The notes beneath the pieces are model-generated. The model was not told where the DNA came from, did not search any database, and saw nothing but the letters and a program-made list of their open reading frames with translations. A program made the position numbers and the translations under genes. This document shows, one piece after another, positions 25,301-28,841 of a stretch of 64,000 nt of DNA. How positions within the stretch are numbered: position 1 is the stretch's first letter; each line of letters begins with the position of its first letter. Origin of the DNA: Rhodoplanes sp. Z2-YC6860 (GTDB lineage: Bacteria; Pseudomonadota; Alphaproteobacteria; Rhizobiales; Xanthobacteraceae); the NCBI RefSeq assembly GCF_001579845.1, contig NZ_CP007440.1:3122029-3186028 (forward strand), read 5' to 3'.

Positions 25301-28300
25301 AACGGGCAGCTCAGCTGGATCGCGGACGGCAATCCATCCACGCTCGATACGGTGACGACGACAGCGGACGCCGTCGGCGGATCGGACACGATCCGTGGCG
25401 AGGCGGGCGACGATGTCTTGATTGGCGGCGCCGCAGGTGACCGAATCGACGGCGGCCTTGGGCGCGACCTGATCTTCGGCGACAATGTCCGGCTCGATCG
25501 CACGATCGCCGACGGCAAGGCCTATGCGATGTACAGGAGGTTGACCGGCGCCGAGGGTGGGCAGATCTACAGCACGCTCCCGGGCACTGCCGGCAACGTG
25601 CTCGTGAGTTCCGCTGCCAGCGCCATCTCTGGCGGGCCGGTCTGGCAGGACTTCAGCATCGCGCTCCTCGACCACGACCTCGCGACGCAGACCGCGGGAG
25701 GCAACACCTTCGGCGACGATTACATCGCCGGCGGTGGCGGCGACGACATGATCTTCGGCGAACTCGGCAACGACATCATCCAGGGCGACGGCAGCATCGA
25801 CCTGACGGTCAGTGCCAAGCGCCTCGCGGATGGCACGCTGTCGGTGCAGCCTTCGGTGGAGGCGACGACCGACGGCAACGACTACATCGAGGGCAACGGC
25901 GGCAACGATGTGATCTTCGGCAACCTGGGCCAGGACGACATCATCGGCGGCAGCTCGAATCTGTTCAACTTGAAGACCCCCGCGATGCGGCCGGACGGCT
26001 CCGACCTCATCTTCGGTGGCGCCGGCACCGACATCGCGCGAGATGACGTGGGTGACGGGAGCCATGGCCGCGACGCGGACATGATCCTCGGCGACAACGG
26101 CAACATTTACCGCATCGTTGGAACTGCGGGCTTCAACTACGACAATAGCTACGGCGAGCAGATCGTCGTGCGCGCAGCGCAGCTGATTGACTACACGCCG
26201 GGCGGCCCGGACTACAACGCGGCAGCTGCGGCGAAGGACATCGGCGCTGCCGATGAAATCCACGGTGAATCCGGCGACGACTTCATCTACGGGGGGGTCG
26301 GCAACGATGTGCTCTTCGGAGAAGGCCAGGACGACCAGATCATCGGCGGCTGGGGCAACGATTGGATCTCCGGCGGCACCGGTGACGATGCTATCCTGGG
26401 CGACGACGGGCGCATCTTCGTCAGCCGCAACAGTGCGACGCTCGGCGAACCGCTCTACGGCATCGCCCCGATCCCGGCGGGTCAGCTCAACGCGATCATC
26501 GAGAACTCGAACGGCAACGACTTCGCGATCACGAACGTCGATGGTGCACTCAAGTACACGGTCGACCTGACGCCTTACAGCGTCGATCCGACCAACGCGG
26601 CCCCGTCGACAACGATGCCGCGCGCGCTCTACGCCAATGACATCATCTATGGCGGTTTGGGCGACGACAGCCTGCATGGCGGTGCTGGCGATGACGCGAT
26701 CTCGGGTGGCGAGGCGCTGCCAGTCTCCTACGTCACCAATTACAACCAAGCTGGCGTCCAGATTGGTGGTCTTATCCGGAGCGACTATGCGCACCCGGTC
26801 AATCCGGGCAACGTGCTCGGGTACAACCCGACCACGACCAAGTTCGCGCTCTATGACGCGAACGATCCGCTGCGCAAGATCCTCTTGAACCAGGACGGGA
26901 CGCTGTCGAAGACAGGATCGGGCGTCGAGTGGGCGCTCAACTTCGACGAGAACGACGGCCCGCTCGACACGCACTGGATCACCGGTACGTCGTATGCGGC
27001 GGTGCCGACCGATGGCGACGATGTGATCTTCGGCGATCTCGGCAACGACTGGATGGTCGGCGGCACGGGCCGCGACACGATGTGGGGAGGCTGGGGCGAC
27101 GATCTGGCCAACGCCGACGACAAGTTGTCGACCTTCACAGGGCCGGACACCAACCCGTCGTGGGAAGACCTCGTGTACGGTGGCGCCGGACGCGACGTGC
27201 TGATCGGCAACACGGGCGGCGATCGCCTGATCGACTGGAACGGCGAATTCAACAGCTACTGGCTGCCCTACAACCCGTACGGCCTGCCCGCGGTGTCCCG
27301 CGGCATGGCGCCGGCGCTGGAGGCGTTCCTGCTCGCGCTGTCGAAGAGCCAAGGCGCCGATCCCACGCTGGCGGCGCAGTACGGTGGCAGCGCGGCGCGC
27401 AATGGTGAACCGTTCGGCGAGACGGGCATGACGCGTCAAGGCGACGCTGCCCAGGGCGATCAGAACGGCGGGCCACGCGATCCGCAAGGTCCCGTTGCCA
27501 AGGCGAAGCAGGACGTGAAAGTGTCGGCTGGCGTGCAGCCGCTGTGGGAGACGGCGGACGAGTCGGCGGCCGCTGACAGCGCTGCATCAACAGGCTCGAT
27601 CAGCAATTCGACGTTGGCTCCGTTCGTCGAAGAGGCCAAGCTGCTCTGGACCGAAACGTTGGGAGCTGGCGATGCAAGGCTGCGCTCGTTGGATAGCGTC
27701 AACGTCCAGGTCGGCAACCTGCCTGACGACAGGCTCGGGCTGACCCTCGGCTCCAACGTCTACATCGACAGCAATGCCGCGGGGCACGGGTGGCAGACGA
27801 CCGACCTGCTGTCCGTCGTCATGCATGAACTCGGACACGTACTCGGATTCGACCATGACGACGCCAGCGTGTTTCCGGTGATGAACGGAACGCTCGATGT
27901 GGGCGCGCACGATCAACCGAGAACCACCGAAAGCACCGCCGCGTCATCGAGCCCCACTGGTTTCTTCGCCGGCGCGGACACTGCACAGCGGGTCATTGGT
28001 CTGCAGTCGAGCGGTGTCTCCGTCGTAATGCCGGCTGCGGGTACGTTCCTCGACGGGCTCGACTTCTCCGCGAGTTGGATGGCCATCCGCGTTATTTCTC
28101 TGCTCGGTTACACGATGGGCACTGACGTGACCGACCCGACGGCGATCCTGCCGGCAGCCATCGATGACAAGGATGGCGCCGACGGGATCCATGGCGATGC
28201 GGGCGATGGATGGGTCCACCGCATGGCCGCGCGCGACATTCTCGCCAGCGAGGGCAGGGACGATGGCGGCGGCAACGACTGGATCGTCAGTGGCACGAGC

Positions 28301-28561
28301 AAGGATCACGCCCACCAAGGCTGGCGCGACGACCTCATCGACATGGACGACGATCAACTCATGACGAGCGGTCTCTATGACCAGCCGGGCACGGACGCGT
28401 TGTACAACAACGCCACCGATGGTGGCGCGGGTCGTGACGTCCTTGCAGCCAACATCGGTGGCGACCGCCCGATTGATTGGACGAAAGAGTTCAGCTCGTC
28501 CATCGTGCCGTTTGGCGCCGCCACAATCGGCCGCGCCCGGGATCACGGAACACCGACTTAA
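6209..28561 (+). CDS. Giant LEPR-XLL repeat protein, main part (RTX-like, calcium-binding, second metzincin motif)
   Basis: This 7,450-codon frame continues the protein interrupted near 6140. The ATG at 6209 is an internal codon of a repeat, without a ribosome binding site of its own, so it is a continuation and not a natural start. Order of modules by base position: end of the 516-bp repeats (to about 7300) and diverged copies (to 8100); three 588-bp repeats (8640-10340); PYWxDLDG/SWAFNTG modules (11640, 13320, 14220, short form 15230); EF-hand-like segments (12190, 14780, 15580); amphipathic helical stretch (12660-13310) and a second one (17430-17670); RTX GGxGNDxxx block (18010-18450); VNGGxGxDT repeats (19200-22480); Calx-beta-like domains (22630-23690); second RTX block (24100-27250); metzincin-like module (27590-28140) and a degenerate RTX tail. 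I saw no cysteine. Composition and calcium motifs point to an extracellular adhesin- or matrix-like protein; its target is unknown. Confidence 0.85.
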   Translation: MGDVSVSASTGNASDFGLSGTLTISSLDYNSAAAGFARLDWAKAFDLDGDGNPDVLDPGALLPTPADLSIGFASSLQYVLSGSITNLVVTAGPVTISGSAEFALSRSTVDVDTDGNGMADLIGATLDELALSVQAGTTVTVSGVASLTLSGNLALARVTAAGQTTARYTALKMGDVSVSASTGNASDFGLSGTLTISSLDYNSAAAGFARLDWAKAFDLDGDGNPDVLDPGALLPTPADLSIGFASSLQYALTGTVTGTGDYTYDPDFDPSTNNDVTIHNVILTIGDVRIAGTAEFALEKRTVSVDENGIVVDGASLLTVALTVSELGVHVEDVAHLNVSGHLALVSVTEAGQTTARYTAFKMGDVTVSGDVNLGIDGLTAEIAVKSLDMNSAATGVARLDWAHAFDLDDDGQYDDVLNPGALLPTPADLEIDFGSSLEFRLTGSFSGTGDYTYDPDFDPSTNNDVTINNVILTIGDVRIAGTAEFALERRSVVADVDGAGNGQLLNNGVLITLALTAAGLGVHVEDLAHITVSGKLALATLKSATPASDGRSWTALKMGNVVITGDVNLDLDGVTAQITVDALDLNLSSNSLTPGMPPARLDWTHAFDLDGDGQYDDVLNPGANLPTPADLAIDFLPSTYIHLVGGASLAVGDNLIAVIPRGGLDLQISLADVVTGNPLIKGLGSTDGTISDAKILTFKITGAHLFVGAGGELSDDYSTIIADGAVGFLIDGASFTMVSVSKNTTSFTAMSIGLNNVALLGIDGFTLGVSNATFKLNKTSVAGGPRIDWSDATTTPSTPENLLPALDIDSGLDVEVAGTLVLDAFDTVLAKGSFKLQLGTVTDKGTDTLLGTSDDVVYQAMVLTLGEGAFTGATAVQVFIGVGGVLDDSNTPQNFSDDQIDTAAGLGFFASLPNLSLITLKNNNKTPTNRLDDKSYLGLQLSNLSAALIGIDGLTLGVYGGGVKVNQAKDSDTNPANDPAKLDWTTFFNNAAGLIPAASSIPNVGAGVDIEVQGSLVLNAYETVLVKGSFKLQLGTVTDKGNDHTLGTNDDKIYQEMVLTLGEGAFTGATAVQVFIGVGGVLDDNNTPLDFSDDAINTDAGIGFVASLQNLSLITLKNNNKTPTNSADDKSYLGLDFSNLSAALVGIDGLTLGVYDGGVKVNQAKDGDTNPANDPAKLDWTTFFNNAVGLIPAAPSIPNVDAGVDIEVQGSLALDAFGVVFAKGSFSLQLGTVIDKGADHTVGGGDDIAYQAMVLTLGQNAFVGASAVEVFIGVGGVLDDNDTPQDFSDDSINTDSGIGFSASLESLNLITLKNGNKSYLGLELNDFAASLIGVNPVTINVWDVSVQVNQAKNAASPNNDPPKLDWNTFFNNTAGMTVSPSSIPHVAALVDIVATGSMAIDIDGYVQVSGSFGFSKLSGVGVTTVTDKGVSSQQTVNVVTIGLSNVDVFFGDGPYFKDTTGDGQFDTVNPDAVGLLLQNVNLALVLAKAANGLGSYYAVSASAQTIKLLGLDLGGSSSFDLSASGYRIEINGGSKGVNNAAAIDFSKMTGGKLSVPVGGSKFVDIDFTSTLQRVAIENARLTIENYLYVSGGLALTRQKGLEVKLDDLNATPLTVNALEFGAGSVDLFAGTSPSPYFADTDGNGTIDDADTHPTGATGLVLQNVNFGFMIMRPTLTPSIKYVALKATASFAGLVGIDDFTLSASGITVEYNGVKNPTDSTDTTVVDFKTSFPDPDGTGPGVAGLPLDLGNGTLNLDFDSKRLLVSIAEADLQISSYVFVHGSLAFEKADDVSVMVTGDTLPTKMFATNIGASDLTIFVGANGPYWTDLDGSNDISWAFNTGFGDAASRTITAGSVTIGTTTYGVNSVLPAGIVVKWHLGDDLLTVGGVTYGDKNHDTFVDVGETGELNPDAVGFTIVKADLGMTLLTPQNGGTTRYTTLKASSDFVGFVGTDIFHFEASSVVVQLNLATRPGVTDPLPVVNFTQSFPGGLNGLFAVFDANNDHSISTAEMDAALIAGYTGPDINTVDDLVTLLDKGGAPPANTSDGILQVSEVVSQLKTSFKNATALNQTQTNLERIQAADSNNDGKYDSTDPVGYEVKTGGESIYLDQTQRQIHASADNVQINVSDFVYINGNVAIDLGSRETVSIRTGIPADIGQLGANLVTGLNSDLHTLAGELETLKQTVVEKIQGAIAQIQTEILGNINSIVDLIVAQLHEQIDAAISNVTGALASQVQDLTAGLAETIGGQLDGLFSPITSRIPAPLDSLVKLLLKPVKDEIIGSIQDSLEEALTGGLDRVASSVSTVIGEGLDSAAQDIKAQIAAVIQPQINRITSKLNQLFQQVSDKITPVFNRVEGFLKIDIGDAFATIDNVQVDVTAIGFSNATAFVGVGGPYWSDLDGDHKVSWAFNTGTGDTASRKITAGSVTIDGTTYVVGDVLPANVVVTLKKTDGVLTFGNAAAGTQVSYGDKNGDGIVDAGETGELATGAIGLFINNLNMALGIFRPVVAKQLPTFTALKLTADSAGFVGGDTGTFDLTAKGITVELNLGGPIVQGAGPLVGNATIDFPASFQAKTNPVTPAGYPVATGTTTQPIYLDFVGEKILARVEWVELTISQFVHIAGSFSFEKGAIQTVNVTGGLLTGAASDFLDALPNEIPTNLIPATGAPTTDLQFLTIGASDVHAFIGLNGPYWTDLDGSEDVSWAFKTGTDTASRTITAGSVTIGGITYDASNPLLPANTVVRWLPNTPFITVGGVTYGDKNGNHVADVGETGELNGSATGLVIDDFDFGMAIMRPTNPLDFVKYFALKATANAVRLVGVEDVTVNAENLEVEINQSTPGIYGVPLFPVVDFATTYPSEQQALFDVFAGADHVISTAEMSAALATGYTGPDLTTADELVALLHVGGAPPGTLTVKDVIGQLATSFATDAKLALIQSADLDNDGKFDPAGYEVDTGGTPVYLDMDSALIRAQGFLQLSILDNIFITGSVAFELGPTHPVTLTNGDHKTVTTMTIGAADVTAFIGANGPYWTDTNGDHQVQPGELNQNSVGFAITDLDVGIALMVSTNPKDLGVYLAGKLSVHDFGLVGVTNLTATGTFDVELNVGIGASGLDLNVNPIDFDTSFDEVQALFNVIDTSGNHVISTAEMNAALTAGYTGGDVTTVQQLLLVLGGPSLASVLGQLSASFKTSDLSAIKAADADGDGRLNISELQTLFNLIDTSGDSKLEASELNAALPAGYSGATLDTVQDLLSALYLGAAPPASALSLASVLGKLSTSFKTAHLSAIQAADFNVDGKLDFGFNVNTGNPAAPVVLDFNDFLVSIHLGGVIELKDVFRMTGLFLFDADTSGLKAFVAAGLEIGPDIGSSNQILAMNALGALVITHAGVAADIEVSVSIGGALSDVLQLNAKARLLLNTTGQDLTITIPKNYVDFLVGNSSIPDSPDLDATLISSLTTELSNRLTLNADGSATFTISGTAPDATTPGFYLVVTFHADLTIVRTFVIEADFRLEITDQKFDLGFDGKLKLGGFGSFDVSGGAVIDSNGFAAYGSLTVDINLLSLVHITGSAELKINTATSGDPVTVNGHDIAKNTYLVSIQSSVTLFGIVKGSGDLEVGVDNGVFVINVKDLSVDLFILNVGISGYIRSDGQFNLTGSLSLPSSLRSDDFGITGSLSVTISNSGFKAHGDVGLIVFGQSFNVASADLSVTFDSSDPSNSSVSIRAEGPLGVYVQVTIDKSGFSITGGLGFLDNLIDAVKDAVNAAVTAVGDAVVTAANAVAGAFTDLGNAILDLGNTIGDAIAGFVGDVGDFLSGIADSIAQAFSSSRTIAITFPPTAKYSYSTALSDSDHTLTIDMSGGDNTGLFADSPLSLAVVNGQLVVDGPDASETLLVAERQHQTRSWDWGGAHWGSWHNDGDPYGFVYANIKYSNMKAFDNITKVIILGTSGNDTIIFDTASITQDAVVYGYAGNDTIITGNGNDYVDGGDGNDIIYTYGGNDVVYGGNGNDTIVSGTGNDTVYGGDGNDVIDESQNRGNNPKALINETNTLNGGAGNDVILGSPGKDTIDGGTGNDTITGLANDDTYVFENGYGKDVFADFSGKAYLDFSAVTDNLVIGISDGQPGDGLEVDEGTGNSFSIQGFIFIQQQTNYSDFQIAQLKTGTGNDHLTATALPLYALNIVDAGGHDTYDFDLDQADVAQSVARVDIVDNGGSPDLVNLDVDSTDLTDPAHPTHFDIYLHPQEVLLNHLDLTFNTGVEQLHLTDRAAATAITTKPGSGFSTLLIKTGVTITQASGGDIELDARGDFTQQAGSLIETTENVVIYSDVDDVAPPGAVITLFGPINANHVTVYGTDDNDTVNVGRVTSPTDVYAGAGDDTINVGTPAPGTVDGINGNLNVHGEDGSDTLNIDDTGDGSANTGTLTATTIAGLDMTGIITYDSFVAVNVGLGTADDDFTIESTHAGTTVVNGNNGNDVFNIQTISGPTTVNGGNGSDTFNVGSKAPATGGVVDGIAASLTLNGNAPTTGSDWLNVDETGDTKDNTGTLTSTQITGLGMAVGITYGTIEHVVISLGSGNDQFTIEATHDVATPTSEDVTLNAGPGADTVDINDATMTGALVVNGEAGDDTINMNGAGASGGSTLNGNDGDDIINLNAVIGPVTVNGGNDADTVNVNDVTDVLVVNGGAGGDTINVNATRAGSKSTLNGDAGDDVFNVRAMNGPVDVNGGADNDTINVADKAPLLPAGPRTTPTGTIDDINALLNVDGGGGTLDALNIDDSAAATNDKSGTLTDDTLSGLELEVPIHYLGLEKLSIWLGSGANTFTINSTHAGETTVYTAKGNDTVYINGASGLLTVNGEEGDDTFDVRATGLGSEVHLNGQEGSDTFNLSDLSPALPAAYPATLPPPAATTSGKIDSINGLVVIDGGLGAGDDDVINIDDSANTANKAGTLTSSTLRGLDMEGGVDYANAEEFNLWLGTGTDGLYIDSTHAGTTNVFMGDGNATVNQRDDTVAIRSIGGTTTIHGQGGNDFFYVNVQPTAANDNDPGFFAQLKLAAAATANDNLFNALFQRTNANGIGGVLNLHGEGGSDQYTVDLAGEGDALINVLDNGAPNDGVDTLIVNGADKVIGLANNPNDTFLLRRDLVALVNTFVQGTGFTHVERVNYDENINARLIVNGLGGDDTFVVDDNSAITTLDGGDGNDTFQIGQVFGLPRTTAAGLDAADTFDTTPVIIGLIRDPVTNAVLFDPTSFDPINGVLSQTTIDAINAAIAHQAALGLALNGIAYVSQGVTYATTVFGGAGADTFNVYHNKGTLRLEGEEGNDVFTVRAFVTLDLSKQGNTEVNGGDGADTINYAVNAPVSLDGGPGFDKVVVLGTPFNDNFVVTSQGIFGGGLNVAFDNIESAELDTLEGNDTIYVLGTNPNIITTVIGGLGSDTIQVMGDVTKPIASGGQGSSGEITQGLSSGDPNYNNVGADGVAVSVLSPAADSLVKIEPSGAPLTAAEGGDATFYFISLVSPDASALASKPVYLTVSAGVASSADRANGGAGVLVSTDGTTFTNAVVLTFDGATATKQFKIWVKAIDDTAAEGPRVALISHSIVTNNPTYKGLALADIFVNVVDNDQPGLDIRNLVADTLAPDTSTQILEGASGFSDVYSVALTAAPVVGEIVTVTLSADDKRVTAKSKDTNLSQLTFTADNWNKPQYVVVSASDDSVVEGTVLSTITHQITSTGGKYSAFPSAGSPKLTVTVYDDETPGLIVQETDGSTTVVENGANDSYSVRLTSQPSSDVTLTMRADQQTFLSGAGVQIVDQSGTKPYFEYSFTFTAANWNKWQVINVSANTAFVGTNSGLKAFPPQVQNLDQIRGPLIIEGGVGSNVDRSLSPPVLLPNEIDSPSLQVGGNVASESNDIDTLNVFNTDTTGADVGRLYYRTTDAAGHSIVNGGLALTGFKMGGDLVANQGTAAAPDLLYFGGGITYNGLEVVDILLGKGNDTLTIDDTGDRDEKAGVSPDPATITAVHGGGGDDTIIANNRGHGPLVIYGDTSDDGVSYSNDQPAASDSGTKFNNPGNDTIDASAMPAYNDGFVGVVIYGGPGNDTIYGSQGNDQLAGGSGDDTIHAGAGNDNVYGDAAFNVNLQLFAQDQIARFNANDPAQFAEINAMFTVATTPAPGADHLYGDDGADIILGDQGIITQTSGTRRIETTGAIARIETTREDVGGADTIQGNAGNDIILGGAAGDTIDAGEGNNIVFGDHGYIDYVGTDSDPSDIDAIVSTSTTAYGGADQITAGAGQDIIIGGRFGDTINAGDGDNLVIGDSGRILAATSGAPQLAGLPITLGTVETIEVSDGGNDSIVTGAGNDIVLGGAQSDDIRAGAGNDIVLGDNGQLSWIADGNPSTLDTVTTTADAVGGSDTIRGEAGDDVLIGGAAGDRIDGGLGRDLIFGDNVRLDRTIADGKAYAMYRRLTGAEGGQIYSTLPGTAGNVLVSSAASAISGGPVWQDFSIALLDHDLATQTAGGNTFGDDYIAGGGGDDMIFGELGNDIIQGDGSIDLTVSAKRLADGTLSVQPSVEATTDGNDYIEGNGGNDVIFGNLGQDDIIGGSSNLFNLKTPAMRPDGSDLIFGGAGTDIARDDVGDGSHGRDADMILGDNGNIYRIVGTAGFNYDNSYGEQIVVRAAQLIDYTPGGPDYNAAAAAKDIGAADEIHGESGDDFIYGGVGNDVLFGEGQDDQIIGGWGNDWISGGTGDDAILGDDGRIFVSRNSATLGEPLYGIAPIPAGQLNAIIENSNGNDFAITNVDGALKYTVDLTPYSVDPTNAAPSTTMPRALYANDIIYGGLGDDSLHGGAGDDAISGGEALPVSYVTNYNQAGVQIGGLIRSDYAHPVNPGNVLGYNPTTTKFALYDANDPLRKILLNQDGTLSKTGSGVEWALNFDENDGPLDTHWITGTSYAAVPTDGDDVIFGDLGNDWMVGGTGRDTMWGGWGDDLANADDKLSTFTGPDTNPSWEDLVYGGAGRDVLIGNTGGDRLIDWNGEFNSYWLPYNPYGLPAVSRGMAPALEAFLLALSKSQGADPTLAAQYGGSAARNGEPFGETGMTRQGDAAQGDQNGGPRDPQGPVAKAKQDVKVSAGVQPLWETADESAAADSAASTGSISNSTLAPFVEEAKLLWTETLGAGDARLRSLDSVNVQVGNLPDDRLGLTLGSNVYIDSNAAGHGWQTTDLLSVVMHELGHVLGFDHDDASVFPVMNGTLDVGAHDQPRTTESTAASSSPTGFFAGADTAQRVIGLQSSGVSVVMPAAGTFLDGLDFSASWMAIRVISLLGYTMGTDVTDPTAILPAAIDDKDGADGIHGDAGDGWVHRMAARDILASEGRDDGGGNDWIVSGTSKDHAHQGWRDDLIDMDDDQLMTSGLYDQPGTDALYNNATDGGAGRDVLAANIGGDRPIDWTKEFSSSIVPFGAATIGRARDHGTPT
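8640..10340 (+). repeat. Second tandem repeat family, 588 bp (196 residues) per unit
   Basis: The marker ATGGTGCTCACGCTGGG occurs at 8792, 9380 and 9968, giving spacings of exactly 588 bases. Each unit holds FKLQLGTVTDKG, VFIGVGGVLDD and LDWTTFFNN blocks. The third unit lacks the NKTPTN insert and is shorter at its end. The frame is maintained through all copies. Confidence 0.92.
12190..12500 (+). other. EF-hand-like calcium-binding segment 1
   Basis: The segment reads FDANNDHSISTAEMDAAL, then ADSNNDGKYDS near its end. Both fit the DxNxDxxIxxxE or DxNxDG loop of EF-hands and dockerins. Homologous segments occur at 14780-15060 and 15580-16090. Confidence 0.65.
12660..13310 (+). other. Long amphipathic helical segment
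   Basis: About 215 residues with heptad- and 11-mer-like spacing of Leu/Ile/Val and charged residues, for example LKQTVVEKIQGAIAQIQTEI and AAVIQPQINRITSKLNQLFQ. It contrasts with the beta-rich surroundings and could bind lipid or form a coiled coil. No family was recognised. Confidence 0.6.
14780..16090 (+). other. EF-hand-like segments 2 to 4
   Basis: Three more copies of the STAEMxAALxxGYTG module lie at about 14780, 15580 and 15820. Loops such as DADGDGRLNISE and DTSGDSKLEASE match EF-hand calcium loops with acidic residues at positions 1, 3, 5 and 12. The module is accompanied by LxSVLGQLSxSFKT linkers. Confidence 0.7.
17430..17670 (+). other. Second amphipathic Ala/Val-rich helical segment
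   Basis: About 80 residues, such as LIDAVKDAVNAAVTAVGDAV followed by repeated LGNxI/GDAIA turns, immediately precede the first RTX block. The pattern of small and hydrophobic residues every three to four positions suggests a membrane-active or coiled helix; this is inference. Confidence 0.5.
18010..18450 (+). repeat. RTX nonapeptide block 1
   Basis: Consecutive GGxGNDxxx-type units (YGYAGNDTI, ITGNGNDYV, DGGDGNDII, YGGNGNDTI, YGGDGNDVI, DGGTGNDTI) match hemolysin-type calcium-binding repeats, which fold into a calcium-filled beta roll outside the cell. Confidence 0.92.
19200..22480 (+). repeat. Diverged VNGGxGxDTxNV repeats
   Basis: Some twenty degenerate RTX-like units such as VNGGNGSDTFNV and VNGEAGDDTINMN alternate with a larger module containing DSxxTxDKSGTLT and FTINSTHAGETTV. 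Asp- and Asn-rich turns suggest further calcium sites or a beta helix. Confidence 0.8.
22630..23690 (+). other. Calx-beta-like domains
   Basis: Two to three successive segments with the pattern of acidic E/GA start, YSVxLTxxP core, FTxxNWNKxQxVxVxA and a VxDDExPGL end resemble Calx-beta and related surface-protein domains. The FTADNWNKPQYV and FTAANWNKWQVI strings show the repeat. Confidence 0.65.
24100..27250 (+). repeat. RTX nonapeptide block 2
   Basis: A long series of GGxGNDxxxG units (for example YGGPGNDTIYGSQGNDQLAG and DAGEGNNIVFGD) is separated by FGDxGxI/LxxxD strands. The block ends with GGAGRDVLIGNTGGDRLIDW and a unique tail. It is the canonical C-terminal calcium beta-roll region of RTX proteins. 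Confidence 0.92.
27590..28140 (+). other. Metzincin-like zinc-binding module, C-terminal copy
   Basis: The module repeats the layout of the N-terminal copy: IDSNAAGHGWQTTD then HELGHVLGFDHD (motif 27824-27856, about residue 8700 of the repaired protein). HExxHxxGxxH is intact, and a methionine follows in FPVMNGTLD, consistent with a Met-turn. Confidence 0.75.
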
Positions 28562-28841
28562 GTTCTTTAGACGGCCGATGGCGCCGCCCACACACCCGTG
28601 GCCGATGCACGCCGGCGCGGAAACTCGCCGTCGTGATCCAGCGGAACTTTCGCCGGGGGAAGGCCGTGACCCGGCCATCGGGGATCGGCCGATCTTGGTG
28701 ACGGCCATTGGCGGCGTGTTAGCCCCAACTCGCAATGGTTAATGTCCTCCTTGGCGGTAACCTTTGCTGAAGTTCCCCATTGCGTTCGGTTCATTACACT
28801 CGTTAAGGTCGTACAATTCTTTGTAGCGAAGTGAGGTTGGA
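28562..28841 (+). other. Gap between the giant gene and its putative export genes
   Basis: The 280 bases hold no recognisable gene. They include a perfect 12-base palindrome GATCGGCCGATC at 28683-28694 and a TACAAT at 28812-28817 that could serve as a -10 box 25 bases before the next start codon, without a good -35. A separate promoter for the export genes is possible. Confidence 0.35.
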
